Below, in pieces: positions 51,111 to 59,566 of a stretch of 64,000 nt of DNA. The translations under genes and the position numbers were made by a program. Origin of the DNA: Elusimicrobia bacterium GWA2_56_46. Its GTDB lineage: Bacteria; Elusimicrobiota; Elusimicrobia; Elusimicrobiales; UBA9959. Numbering within the stretch: the stretch's first letter is position 1; each line of letters begins with the position of its first letter. Location: the NCBI GenBank assembly GCA_001799575.1, contig MGTT01000011.1, positions 124,001 through 188,000 of the forward strand. Direction: 5' to 3'. The notes beneath the pieces are model-generated. The model did not search any database, had not been told where the DNA came from, and saw only the letters and a program-made list of their open reading frames with translations.

Positions 51111-54100
51111 TTCGGGGTCTTTACGGTGTAGGCATCCTCCACCATCTTGAAGTATTCTACTTCTTTGCGGTGGAGCGGCTTACCGCGCCTGAATTCCAGT
51201 TCGTAGCGGCTCATCGTGCCGTTATTCTTTACCAGCACCGTGGGAATAGGATCCAGCGGCACGTTCCACTTCGCGGCCGCCATGCGGCTGTCCTGATTGG
51301 ACAGGTCGTGGAACTCGACCGGGATCTCCACTCCCTGGGACTTGAGGGCTTTCGTCAGGCTGGCCTTGGCCTCTTCGCACATACTGCAGCCTTCCTTGCC
51401 GAAGACCATCACTTTCTTGGAGGGATCTTTTTCGTAGAGCCAGGCGACGCTGGGAGCGAAGCTGGCGTACTGACCGGCCACGGCCTCGCGGGCGCGGCTT
51501 ATGCCGAGCTGGGAATCGTTCCAACCGCTGAGATTGCTGAAGTAGCCCACGATCTTGGTGCGTTTGGTAACGTCCTCGCTGCCGCACTTGCCGCACTTGT
51601 CCTTGAAGCCGAAGTAATTGGTGTGGCAGTTATTACAGTGGGTGAACTCCGGCGACACGGTGATCTGCGAAGCCCGCGTATTCCGATAGGTTCTTTCCAC
51701 CAGGGCGGCTATGGAAGCGGGCGGGATCTGGGATTCGCCGCAGTAGACGTGAATGATGGAACCGGACTCGATCATATCGTGGAACTTGGACTGGAGCTCT
51801 ATCCTGTCTATTATGGAGACGTCGGCGCCGGGGTTCAGGTGCACGGAGTTTGTGTAGTAAGGGGCTTTCTTTATGTCTCCCTTAATCACTTTCCTGGATT
51901 CCGGATATCTGTTCAGGTCGCCCTTGGCCAGCTTCTGCGTGGCCGACTCTGCGGGAGTTTCCTCCAGCGTTATCTTAAGGGCGTGCCTGGCGCGCAGTTT
52001 GCCGATATTCTGATACATATGGTCTATGATCTTCAGGCCGGTTTCGTAAGCTTCTTTGGTTTCGTGGAGTTCTTTGCCGGTCAGGTACTGAACCGCTTCG
52101 TTAAGGCCGATAAGGCCCATTATATAAGTGGCTTTGTTGAGATCCACATAGGGCGTGCCGTCGTCCGAGGGGAGGCCCAGCGAGCGCAGCGGACTGCCGT
52201 CCGTGTCGAGCAGCGTCTGCGTATAGGCTTTCTTCTGAAGATGGGCCTTAACGGCCAGCTCCATGGCCTTGTCTATCTGCTTCAGCGTTCCGGGCAGGGT
52301 CTTGCCCCTGAAAGAGGCCTGAGGCAGGTTTATGGTCACGTTCTGGAAGCCGGTGAAGCGTATGCGCTCCGGATGTTTGAGCAGGAACGGGTCGGTGACT
52401 TTTTCTTTCAGCCGGCAGCACTGGGCGAGCGTGGCCCCGGCCCCGTCGCGGTCGAACATGAAGTAGGTGGAACCGTTCTTGGCGGCCAGGCGGCAGCCGT
52501 ATTCGTAAACTTCCCTTTCGTCTGGATTTTCGAGGGCTTCTTTGCCGACATGCAGGTCGCATTTGGGGAAAGCGAACTGTATGCCGTACTTGTCGCCGTC
52601 CTCCCAGACCTTCATCAGTTCTATGGCGAATTCCTGCGCGGTCCTGACCAGGCGCGGATCTCCGTAGGTGATGAATCGGCGCCCGTCGGACGGATGAACG
52701 ACGTCGCCGTTGCGTGAATCTCCCTCCGCGCCCTTGAAGCGCGGCGCTTCGTCCGCCATTTCCACGCGGCCTTCTTTATCCTCGATCATATACTTTCCGC
52801 CGGGCCCCATGGCCGGCACGTTGTGCATATACTGCGGGACGCCGGTATGGATGTTGAAGTCTATGAACAGGGTCTGGCCGCCGCGCGAGAAAGCGTTCTG
52901 GCTGGCCGAAAAGATCAGGTTCTGCGCTATCTGGCGCATCTCTTTCCTGGAAAGTTTGTTCAGTTCGCGGGTCTCGCCGGTCTTTCTGAAATAAGGCACG
53001 CCGGTACCGTCGGTAAACGAAACGGTTCCCGCCTCCACCATGGCCTCCAGGGCGTCTTTCTTTATCTTGACGGTCTTGCCTTCCAGCTCGCCTTCCACCA
53101 GTATCTCGGGGCAATTGAGCATGGGCGCGTAAAGGATGTTAAGGAAACCGAATCCCAGGGCGCCCGCGTAACGGGACTGCATGGAGGCCAGAAAGGTCTG
53201 GATATGCCCGTTCAGAACCATGGCGGATCTGGCGGGCCGGGATTTATTCTGCAGATTGGACACGATCCTGTCCAGGCCGTATTTCTTTATATATTCCACG
53301 GAGTGGCTGGAGCAGTACACCCGCTGGGGGTAACCCAGGTCATGGATATGGATGGCGCCGTTATTATGCGCCTCGGCTATTTCCTCGGAAAAGACCTTGC
53401 GCAGGTTATACTGCTTCAGGACGTATTCCGCTATGCCCAGATTGACCGCCTCGGGATTGTTGGAGGTGATATTGGAGTTTTCCTTGCTGCTGCCTACCAC
53501 CAGGGACTCGATGGTGGACAGCGGCATGGCCAGGGCGGAATTCTTCAGCGGTATACCCATCATGGACAAATGGGCCTCGGAAATGCGGCGCAGGAACTGG
53601 GTGTCGAAATTTTTGGTGCCGTACTTGTCGGACAGTTCGTAGGCGTCGTTCTCGGTTTCCTTGGCTATCATCTCGGCCAGATCCCGGGAGAGCTGGTACT
53701 CTTTTTCCAGGGCGTCGGCCAGTTTTTTACGGTCGAACGGCTCTATGGTTTCGTTAGTGATGGACTGCACCAGCAGCATCTGGTCGGTGATATCGGCGCG
53801 GGCGCTCCTCTTTTTCACGGTGAGGCCGCTCTTGCGTACGCGGGAACGGTCCAGGGCGTAGGATTCGAACTTGTCGGCGGTGCGGTCGAAACCTTTTTCG
53901 CGCAGCACCTCCACGCAGACGGCGTTGCTGTCGTCCACCGTGGGGATCTTTGAGCGCATGGTAAAATTGGCGCAAATGCGCCTGGCCACTTCATGGGCCA
54001 CTTCGATGGCTTTCTCTTCGTCGCGGCCGCCCAGCATATAGGCCGCCTTGTAGATGGCGGTCTTTATCTTTTCGACATTGAAAGGCGCCACTTTGCCGTC

Positions 54101-54136
54101 ACGCTTCTTTATCACTTTCGGAAAAAACTCGTTCAT
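51107..54136 (-). CDS. nrdD: anaerobic (class III) ribonucleoside-triphosphate reductase with C-terminal glutaredoxin-like domain
   Basis: 1009 residues, longer than typical NrdD (about 700). N-terminal ATP cone (PKVIKKRDGKVAPFNVEKI), a second cone-like region to about 230, and a catalytic barrel. A zinc ribbon (CNNCHTNYFGFKDKCGKCG) is followed by a glycyl-radical loop KRTKIVGYFSNL with the Gly at about 864. The extra C-terminal domain (about 905-1005) has a thioredoxin/glutaredoxin pattern: VMVFGKEGCSMCEEAKASL with C-x-x-C at 917-920 and cis-Pro in DPIPTVLV. It could supply reducing equivalents directly instead of formate. GAGGGG lies about 8 nt before ATG. Reduces NTPs to dNTPs without oxygen. 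Confidence 0.93.
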   Translation of the reverse strand: MNEFFPKVIKKRDGKVAPFNVEKIKTAIYKAAYMLGGRDEEKAIEVAHEVARRICANFTMRSKIPTVDDSNAVCVEVLREKGFDRTADKFESYALDRSRVRKSGLTVKKRSARADITDQMLLVQSITNETIEPFDRKKLADALEKEYQLSRDLAEMIAKETENDAYELSDKYGTKNFDTQFLRRISEAHLSMMGIPLKNSALAMPLSTIESLVVGSSKENSNITSNNPEAVNLGIAEYVLKQYNLRKVFSEEIAEAHNNGAIHIHDLGYPQRVYCSSHSVEYIKKYGLDRIVSNLQNKSRPARSAMVLNGHIQTFLASMQSRYAGALGFGFLNILYAPMLNCPEILVEGELEGKTVKIKKDALEAMVEAGTVSFTDGTGVPYFRKTGETRELNKLSRKEMRQIAQNLIFSASQNAFSRGGQTLFIDFNIHTGVPQYMHNVPAMGPGGKYMIEDKEGRVEMADEAPRFKGAEGDSRNGDVVHPSDGRRFITYGDPRLVRTAQEFAIELMKVWEDGDKYGIQFAFPKCDLHVGKEALENPDEREVYEYGCRLAAKNGSTYFMFDRDGAGATLAQCCRLKEKVTDPFLLKHPERIRFTGFQNVTINLPQASFRGKTLPGTLKQIDKAMELAVKAHLQKKAYTQTLLDTDGSPLRSLGLPSDDGTPYVDLNKATYIMGLIGLNEAVQYLTGKELHETKEAYETGLKIIDHMYQNIGKLRARHALKITLEETPAESATQKLAKGDLNRYPESRKVIKGDIKKAPYYTNSVHLNPGADVSIIDRIELQSKFHDMIESGSIIHVYCGESQIPPASIAALVERTYRNTRASQITVSPEFTHCNNCHTNYFGFKDKCGKCGSEDVTKRTKIVGYFSNLSGWNDSQLGISRAREAVAGQYASFAPSVAWLYEKDPSKKVMVFGKEGCSMCEEAKASLTKALKSQGVEIPVEFHDLSNQDSRMAAAKWNVPLDPIPTVLVKNNGTMSRYELEFRRGKPLHRKEVEYFKMVEDAYTVKTPK

Positions 54137-54148
54137 TATTAAACCCCT

Positions 54149-54598
54149 CTATTTTTTAATTGATCTGATCTCTTTTTCAAAGTCGGTGACATCCTCAAAG
54201 TCCTTGTATATGGATGCGAACCGTATGTACGCGACCTTGTCGAGCTTTTTAAGTCTTGCGGCCACCAGCTCCCCGATCCTCAGGCTTGAGATCTCGCTTG
54301 TGTCCTCGTTCCTCAAAGAGCTTTCTATTTCCCTCACAACCTCCTCTATCTCTCCTACCCCGACTTCCCGCTTCTGGCAGGCTTTGATGATGCCGCCCAT
54401 CAGTTTTTCCTTGGAAAAACTCTCGCGCCGGCCGTCTTTCTTCATGACGACCAGCGGGTGCGTCTCGATGCGCTCGTAAGTGGTGAACCTTTTGGAGCAC
54501 TTCTCGCATTCGCGCCGGCGCCTTATTTCAAAGGCTTCGGCGGAGTCGCGGCTGTCGGTGACTTTGGTGTCCTCCGCGCCGCAAAAATGGCATTTCAT
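54149..54598 (-). CDS. nrdR: transcriptional repressor NrdR
   Basis: 149 residues, standard length. Zinc ribbon MKCHFCGAEDTKVTDSRDS...CEKCSKRFTTYER, then an ATP cone. It senses ATP/dATP and represses ribonucleotide-reductase genes by binding two NrdR boxes. It is the first gene of the nrdR-nrdD-nrdG-dut run (12-bp gap to nrdD), so it probably represses its own operon through the boxes at 54660-54706. Confidence 0.97.
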   Translation of the reverse strand: MKCHFCGAEDTKVTDSRDSAEAFEIRRRRECEKCSKRFTTYERIETHPLVVMKKDGRRESFSKEKLMGGIIKACQKREVGVGEIEEVVREIESSLRNEDTSEISSLRIGELVAARLKKLDKVAYIRFASIYKDFEDVTDFEKEIRSIKK

Positions 54599-54626
54599 CC
54601 GTTTCCTCCAGAAACCGCATAGATAC

Positions 54627-54653
54627 CGTCGGGAGGGCCGCTTCCCTCCGACG
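54627..54653. other. hairpin in the nrdR 5' leader
   Basis: CGTCGGGAGGG and CCCTCCGACG pair (10 bp, one bulge, 6-nt loop) between the NrdR boxes and the ribosome site (GGAGG at about 54605-54609). It is too far from any U-run to be a terminator in the nrdR direction. Confidence 0.5.
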
Positions 54654-54659
54654 AAAAAA

Positions 54660-54743
54660 CCACCATATCTTGTGTTTTCACCCTTTCACCCTACCATTAC
54701 TGGTAGTCCGGATATTCTAACACTAATTTAAAAACAAGCGCAA
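54660..54743 (-). promoter_or_regulatory. nrdR-nrdDG promoter with paired NrdR-box-like sites
   Basis: Minus-strand -35 TTGCGC (54738-54743) and -10 TAGAAT (54714-54719), spacer 18. Two 16-bp sites, 54660-54675 (CCACCATATCTTGTGT) and 54691-54706 (CTACCATTACTGGTAG), share 11 of 16 positions and lie exactly 31 bp apart, three helical turns. The second covers the expected start site. This is the geometry used by NrdR repression, though the match to the published box is partial. Confidence 0.6.
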
Positions 54744-54774
54744 ATCTTCATTGATGAACGCTGTTCAGACAGGC

Positions 54775-54838
54775 GGGGACGTCCTTGGTTAATTAGTTTT
54801 TTCCGTACGAAAAAAACTAATTAACCAAGGGCGTCCCC
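54775..54838. repeat. 64-bp near-perfect palindrome (REP/MITE-like, GGGGAC ends) between nrdR and recG
   Basis: Arms 54775-54802 and 54811-54838 match over 28 bp with one G-T pair: GGGGACGTCCTTGGTTAATT on the left, loop of 8 nt. The right arm ends one base before the recG stop codon. GGGGAC...GTCCCC-ended palindromes resemble REP-type elements moved by Y1 transposases, and it would also terminate recG. Confidence 0.75.
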
Positions 54839-56953
54839 TCATGAGAGGTCTATCAGGTTCCACTTTTGGGCGTAGAGTTTCAGGAGGTTGTGACGCAGGC
54901 CGGCGTTTTCTTTTTTGGAGAGATACGGATCTTCCGCCAGCAGGGCATCCCTGTCCTCCATAACTTCCTTCAGCACTTCCTTGTCCCTCGCTATATCGGC
55001 GATCCTGAACTCCATGTCTCCGTGCTGCCTTACCCCCAGAACCTCCCCCACGCCCCTGATATAGCTGTCTTTTTTGCTTATCTCAAATCCGGAATTGGTG
55101 GAACACATCGCCTCGATCCGCTCCGCCCCCGCCGCCGAGGCCGAATGCGCGACCAGCAGGCACCGGGACTCCCACCGCCCGCGTCCCACCCGTCCTCTCA
55201 ACTGATGCAGACTCGCCAGACCGAACTGTTCCGCGTTATTTATGACCATTACGGTAGCGTTTGGAACGTCTATTCCCACTTCGATCACGGTGGTCGCCAC
55301 CAGCACGTCTATATCCCCGGCGGCGAACCTGTTCATCACCCGCTCTTTCTCCCGGCCCGGCATCCCCCCGTGCAGCATTTCCACCCTGCTGCCCCTGAAC
55401 GCTTCTTTCAGCCGCTCGAATTCCGCTTTCACTGATTTCAGGGTCTTTGCCTCTGATTCTTCTATCAAGGGATAAACTATATAAGCCTGCCGGCGCCTGG
55501 CAACCTCGGATCTGACGATCTTAAAAGCGGCTTCCTCGTCCACACTTTCCGTTTTCACCGGCCTGCGGCCCGGCGGCATATCGGTAAGCTCCGACAGGTC
55601 CAGATCGCCGTAAAGGGCCAGAAAAAGCGTGCGCGGGATGGGCGTGGCCGTCATGACCAGCATATCGGCCTTATCGCCCTTGCGCCGGAGGGCCGCGCGC
55701 TGCCTTACGCCGAAGCGGTGCTGCTCGTCTATCACTATCAGTCTCAGATCCCTGAACTTTACTTTTTCCTCCAGCACCGCGTGAGTGCCGATAACGATAT
55801 CTATCTCTCCTTTCTCAAGCCGGTCGAGGATGTCTTTTTTTTCTTTCGCTTTCACTCCGGACGTAAGCAGGGCGAAGCGGACATCGAGATCTTTCAGGTA
55901 TTTTTTAAAAGTCATGAAATGCTGTTCGGCTAGGATCTCGGTCGGAGCCAGAAAGGCGCCCTGGGCGCCGTTCTCCGCCGCCAGGAGCAGCGCGCTTATA
56001 GCCACCGCGGTTTTGCCCGAACCCACGTCACCCTCCAAAAGGCGGGCCATGGGGGCCGGGGCCGCCATATCGGAAAAGATCTCGTTTATGGCTCTTTTCT
56101 GGGAAGCGGTGAATTCAAAACCGAGTTTTTCCCTGAAAGGAGTTAAAAGACGTTTCCTGATCTCGTAGGTAAAGCCTTTGGCCGTGGCGCGGGTCTGCCG
56201 GCGCTTGACGGCCCAGGCCAGCGCCATGAGGAAAAGCTCCTCGTAGATAAACCGCCGGCGGGCTTCTTTAAGCTCGAAATAATTTTCCGGAAAATGGACG
56301 GCTTTCAGCGCCATGTCGCGCGCTATCAATGTCCTCCGGCCCAGTAGCCGCCCCGGCAGGAATTCCCCTTTCCCCGGCGCGTATTCCAGCACCGCTCTGT
56401 ACATCGCCGAACGCATGAATTTGGCGGTTATCCCCCCGGTCAGCGGGTAGACGGGAATAATGCGGTTGATATGAACGCGCTGGGCCAGCGGATCGTCCGC
56501 GCGGTAATACTCCTCCACCCGCAGGCGGGTCTTGAAAAGCGGATCCTCCGGAACGGCCGTCAGCCAGATCTTTTCTCCCGGTTTTATATCTTTGCGCAGC
56601 GGGGCGAAGACGTCGAAACGACGGCTATGGCTTTTGAACCAGCTGGCCTCGGCCTCGTAGCCCCCGGCGTCCATAACGGTCTTGAAGATCCGCAGCGAGC
56701 CGGAAGTATAAAGATCCCGCACCGACAGGATCTTGCCGAAGATGACGCAAACGCGCTCCACATAATCCAGATTCTCTTTCTGCGCGTTCAACCCCCGCCC
56801 TTTTTCCACAGCGGCCAAAGGGCGGGACAAGCGGCGGTCTTCCCACTTTTTCGGGAAATAAAAAAGCAGGTCGTCCACGGTCTCGATTCCGAGCTTTTTA
56901 AACAGCTCCGCGCGCGCGGGCCCTACCCCTTTCAGATACTGGATATCCGTCAT
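54839..56953 (-). CDS. recG: ATP-dependent DNA helicase RecG
   Basis: 704 residues. N-terminal wedge/OB region (TDIQYLKGVGPARAELFKKLGI), helicase motor with Walker A GDVGSGKTAVA, DEQH box (VIDEQHRFGVRQR) and motif VI QLRGRVGRG. It remodels stalled replication forks and Holliday junctions. GGAGG lies directly before ATG 56953. It stands alone, flanked by a palindrome at its 3' end and 1.1 kb of non-coding DNA at its 5' end. Confidence 0.97.
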   Translation of the reverse strand: MTDIQYLKGVGPARAELFKKLGIETVDDLLFYFPKKWEDRRLSRPLAAVEKGRGLNAQKENLDYVERVCVIFGKILSVRDLYTSGSLRIFKTVMDAGGYEAEASWFKSHSRRFDVFAPLRKDIKPGEKIWLTAVPEDPLFKTRLRVEEYYRADDPLAQRVHINRIIPVYPLTGGITAKFMRSAMYRAVLEYAPGKGEFLPGRLLGRRTLIARDMALKAVHFPENYFELKEARRRFIYEELFLMALAWAVKRRQTRATAKGFTYEIRKRLLTPFREKLGFEFTASQKRAINEIFSDMAAPAPMARLLEGDVGSGKTAVAISALLLAAENGAQGAFLAPTEILAEQHFMTFKKYLKDLDVRFALLTSGVKAKEKKDILDRLEKGEIDIVIGTHAVLEEKVKFRDLRLIVIDEQHRFGVRQRAALRRKGDKADMLVMTATPIPRTLFLALYGDLDLSELTDMPPGRRPVKTESVDEEAAFKIVRSEVARRRQAYIVYPLIEESEAKTLKSVKAEFERLKEAFRGSRVEMLHGGMPGREKERVMNRFAAGDIDVLVATTVIEVGIDVPNATVMVINNAEQFGLASLHQLRGRVGRGRWESRCLLVAHSASAAGAERIEAMCSTNSGFEISKKDSYIRGVGEVLGVRQHGDMEFRIADIARDKEVLKEVMEDRDALLAEDPYLSKKENAGLRHNLLKLYAQKWNLIDLS

Positions 56954-57068
56954 CCTCCATATTCTAAGAAATTTAACGGGAACATTGCCGCCCTAAGAAT
57001 TATCCAACGCAAGATGAGCCTGAAAACAGGGGAACATTAAGACTTCCGTGTAATTTTCCTGGTGCAGG

Positions 57069-57540
57069 GTTCGCGGGGCCTGGCAGGGGCCCGGAACGCG
57101 GAACCGGCGTCGCGCACACCGTGCGCGCGCCTCCGTTCCTCGGCCTCCGCGCTTCGTATGCTCGGCCTCCGGACGGTTCCGCTTATCCGGCTCCCCTGCC
57201 ACCCGCTCCATCTATATCGCCAGGGGTTTATCCTTCCAAATTACCCTTCACATACGCTCTACGGCTTCAGGCGCGATAGAACGCCATGTCTTTGCTCAGC
57301 TCTTAACCGCTTTTATTACCTGCCTGTAATTCTCAGCGTTATGATAAGGTTCTTCGGGGCTCGTAAATTTTCCAATAAAGGATGCGGCAGGCGAATCAAT
57401 GGAGCGGGTGACGGGGGATTGGGTGGAAAAAACCCTCCGGAGGCCGAGCATACGAAGCGCGGAGGCCGAGGACGGGAGTAGCGGCCACGGTGTGGCCGAC
57501 TACGGTTTTTGGAACCCAACCCCCGGCAGGCCCCGCGAAC
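57069..57540. mobile_element. MITE-like element with about 143-bp imperfect terminal inverted repeats
   Basis: The left arm (57069-57211) and right arm (57399-57540) are inverted copies. Perfect blocks: GTTCGCGGGGCCTG at the outer ends, a 35-bp block at 57138-57172 against 57437-57471, and CACCCGCTCCAT at the inner ends. The 187-bp core is AT-richer and non-coding. The 35-bp block itself contains CTCGGCCTCCG twice. No target-site duplication is obvious. No transposase, so it would be mobilised in trans. Confidence 0.65.
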
Positions 57541-57605
57541 TTGCAGGCCTGCCGTTACCTCATACTATCAGAAAAGGTTAAATACTTGAGATTGATTTGA
57601 GCGGG

Positions 57606-57845
57606 TCTTGAACGGTTCTTGAGCGCCATCCGCTATAATTTATAGGAAGAAGTTTTGATCTTTTAAAATTTAACCAGCGCTGCACGGTGCGCCCCCTAAC
57701 CCAACCCCCCAAAGCAAAAAGTCTTCAACGACTGTATGCTTAGCATCTGCAGCGCTGGCCTTTTTAAGTCCCGCCGGCAGCACCGAGTCAGGCCCCATAT
57801 CAGACATCCTGTCAGACTCAATAAAAACCGGCGGGACGATTTTTT
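57606..57845 (+). ncRNA. candidate structured RNA with promoter and terminator-like end
   Basis: TATAAT at 57634-57639 follows two CTTGA motifs (57607, 57618). Downstream, CCAGCGCTGC (57674-57683) pairs with 57749-57758 around two small hairpins: AGTC/GACT at 57720-57733 and ATGC/GCAT at 57736-57746. Then TCCCGCCGG (57769-57777) pairs with 57828-57836, enclosing GAGTC/GACTC and GACA/TGTC stems. T6 follows at 57840-57845, as in intrinsic terminators. The whole could be a transcript of about 200 nt of no family I know. The -35 spacing is poor (20 bp). Confidence 0.5.
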
Positions 57846-58073
57846 GCTCATATCACGCTGATAAAAATACACGCCATAAGTTTTGAACGCGCCTCTGACG
57901 CATGTTTTCCCCTCGCTTTTGCAGATCGCCCTACCCCCTGGGGCGGGGACAAAAGGGCATGATTTCCAGGCCATTTGACTTTTCCTTTCTGGGCCTTAAT
58001 GCCCTTTTAAAACCCCTCCCCGCAGCATAGAATATATCCGGGAAGTGAGGCGAAAACAAAGGAGGACATCATT

Positions 58074-58709
58074 ATGAACGGGTGCATTTTCCGGATAGCG
58101 GTTGCGGCGGCGCTTGGAATAGGCGGTTCGAATATCTGCCGGGCGGATAGTTTCGCAAAGGATATGGCGAACATCAATGGATCCATCTCGGAAGCTCGTG
58201 TGGCCGTTCCCGTGCCCGCGAGGCCCGTCAGCCGCGCCTATGAACAAGATTGGGTAATAGCGGAGACATCGATCAAGGAACTTCATAAAGCCGCCACAGT
58301 TGGTTATAGCGAAGCAACCATAGCGCGTCTTCTGGACATTGCTAAAAGAAATCCGAAAAACGAGGCGCTGCAAAAGCTCATCGTTAAGGGCCTCGTGGAC
58401 GAACTCGCCAAAACCTCGAAACCCGGATACAGCCTCCATGTTGTAAGCAATATTATGGCCATGGCGTCCCAGGCGTCCGATTCTGTCAAACGACTGGCCG
58501 TCACCGGCGTAATGGAAGACGTCAGACTCGCTGTTACTGTCCCTTACTCCGAGGGCTGCATTGCTGAAGTGACAAGTCTGGCGCGCAAATCCTCACCTGA
58601 TATAAAGAGCCTGGCCATAGGCTTAATGCTTAAAGAGCTGCGGAACAACAATCGCGCGGGGTATTCAGAACTCCTCCAGGCTCAAATAGACGCAGTGAAT
58701 CGTTCATAA
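58074..58709 (+). CDS. secreted alpha-helical repeat protein, unknown function
   Basis: 211 residues. Signal peptide about 1-24 (ending ICRA-DS). About residues 78-205 are three repeats of roughly 40 residues, each beginning (G)YS and forming two amphipathic helices: GYSEATIARLLDIAKR, GYSLHVVSNIMAMASQ, PYSEGCIAEVTSLARK, with a fourth start GYSELLQA at the end. A TPR/ARM-like solenoid in the periplasm is likely; partner unknown. AGGAGG lies 8 nt before ATG. It is terminated by a strong hairpin at 58724. Confidence 0.65.
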   Translation: MNGCIFRIAVAAALGIGGSNICRADSFAKDMANINGSISEARVAVPVPARPVSRAYEQDWVIAETSIKELHKAATVGYSEATIARLLDIAKRNPKNEALQKLIVKGLVDELAKTSKPGYSLHVVSNIMAMASQASDSVKRLAVTGVMEDVRLAVTVPYSEGCIAEVTSLARKSSPDIKSLAIGLMLKELRNNNRAGYSELLQAQIDAVNRS

Positions 58710-58723
58710 GTTTCCCGACGCGT

Positions 58724-58753
58724 AAAAAAGCCCGTCTTCCGGCGGGCTTTTTT
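58724..58753 (+). terminator. intrinsic terminator after the secreted repeat protein
   Basis: AAAAAAGCCCG, short loop, CGGGCTTTTTT: a GC stem with A/T tracts on both sides, so it may work in both directions. Confidence 0.88.
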
Positions 58754-58787
58754 GCGCCTCCCACCTCACGATGTTATATAATGGCTT

Positions 58788-59480
58788 ATGCCGAAAAAGA
58801 TACTCCTTGTGGATGACGACAGGGAGATGCTGGACGTCCTGGGCCGGTACCTGGGGAATCACGGCTTTTCCGTCCTGACCGCCCGCAACGGAGCGGAAGG
58901 GCTGGCAGTGCTCTCCGACGCCAGGCCGGAACTCATAATAACCGACGCCGAAATGCCCGGGATGGACGGCTTCGCTTTCTGCAAAAAACTTAAGACGAGC
59001 CGCTCGCTGGCGCCCATCCCGGTGATAATAATGTCGGGGAAAAAAATAACCGAAAGAGACATGGTTTCCGGCTACGGCGAGGGCGCGGAAGATTACATTA
59101 TCAAACCTTTTTCCTACCCGGTTTTGCTGGCCAAGGTCAACGCGATTCTCCGCCGCGCCCGGCCGCGGCCGGTTCCGGGAAATACGGTCATCAAAAAACA
59201 CGGCTTTGAACTGGATCCGGGCGGCCGCGCGCTCAGGGTCTCCGGGAAGACGCTTAAAGTCACTTCAAAGGAACTTGATCTTTTTTCCCTTTTAGTCTCC
59301 AGTCCCGGCCGGGTTCTCAGCCTGAACCATCTGCTGGAAACGGTCTGGGGCTATGATCCCGCCAGATACAACAATCCCCACACCGTGGAAGTGCATATCT
59401 CCAATCTCAGAAAAAAGCTGGGCCCCCGGCTTGCCGCCCGCATCAAAGCCGTTCCGGGGCACGGTTATAAATTTGAATAA
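58788..59480 (+). CDS. OmpR/PhoB-family response regulator
   Basis: 230 residues. Receiver domain (about 1-120) with acidic pocket VDDD, phospho-acceptor Asp in IITDAEMPGMDG and conserved Lys in YIIKPF. The C-terminal winged helix (about 130-230) ends HTVEVHISNLRKKLG...VPGHGYKFE, typical of OmpR DNA-binding domains. It precedes the sensor genes at 59567-63620, but the 86-bp gap carries a separate TATAAT (59541-59546). Confidence 0.95.
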   Translation: MPKKILLVDDDREMLDVLGRYLGNHGFSVLTARNGAEGLAVLSDARPELIITDAEMPGMDGFAFCKKLKTSRSLAPIPVIIMSGKKITERDMVSGYGEGAEDYIIKPFSYPVLLAKVNAILRRARPRPVPGNTVIKKHGFELDPGGRALRVSGKTLKVTSKELDLFSLLVSSPGRVLSLNHLLETVWGYDPARYNNPHTVEVHISNLRKKLGPRLAARIKAVPGHGYKFE

Positions 59481-59566
59481 AGCTCAAGCAGGCTCATCCC
59501 ATAAAGCCCGCCGACCGGGCCAAAGCTCATGATATTTTTATATAATAATTCCGGGTTGGGCACGAC

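Larger units (their letters stand above)
56954..58073. other. 1.1-kb non-coding region with two structured elements
   Basis: No convincing gene. It holds a MITE-like inverted-repeat element (57069-57540), a candidate promoter and structured RNA (57634-57845), and the ribosome site of the next gene. One weak minus-strand frame (57696-57974) overlaps the structured part. I see nothing in 56954-57060 or 57546-57600. Confidence 0.6.

Noticed and set aside
51170-52717. Long plus-strand open frame opposite nrdD
   Set aside because: Antisense to a conserved enzyme, no start signal, no recognisable motif.
57696-57974. 92-codon minus-strand frame in the recG upstream gap
   Set aside because: Overlaps strong hairpins, Cys/Arg-rich with no motif; kept only as an alternative to the RNA candidate.
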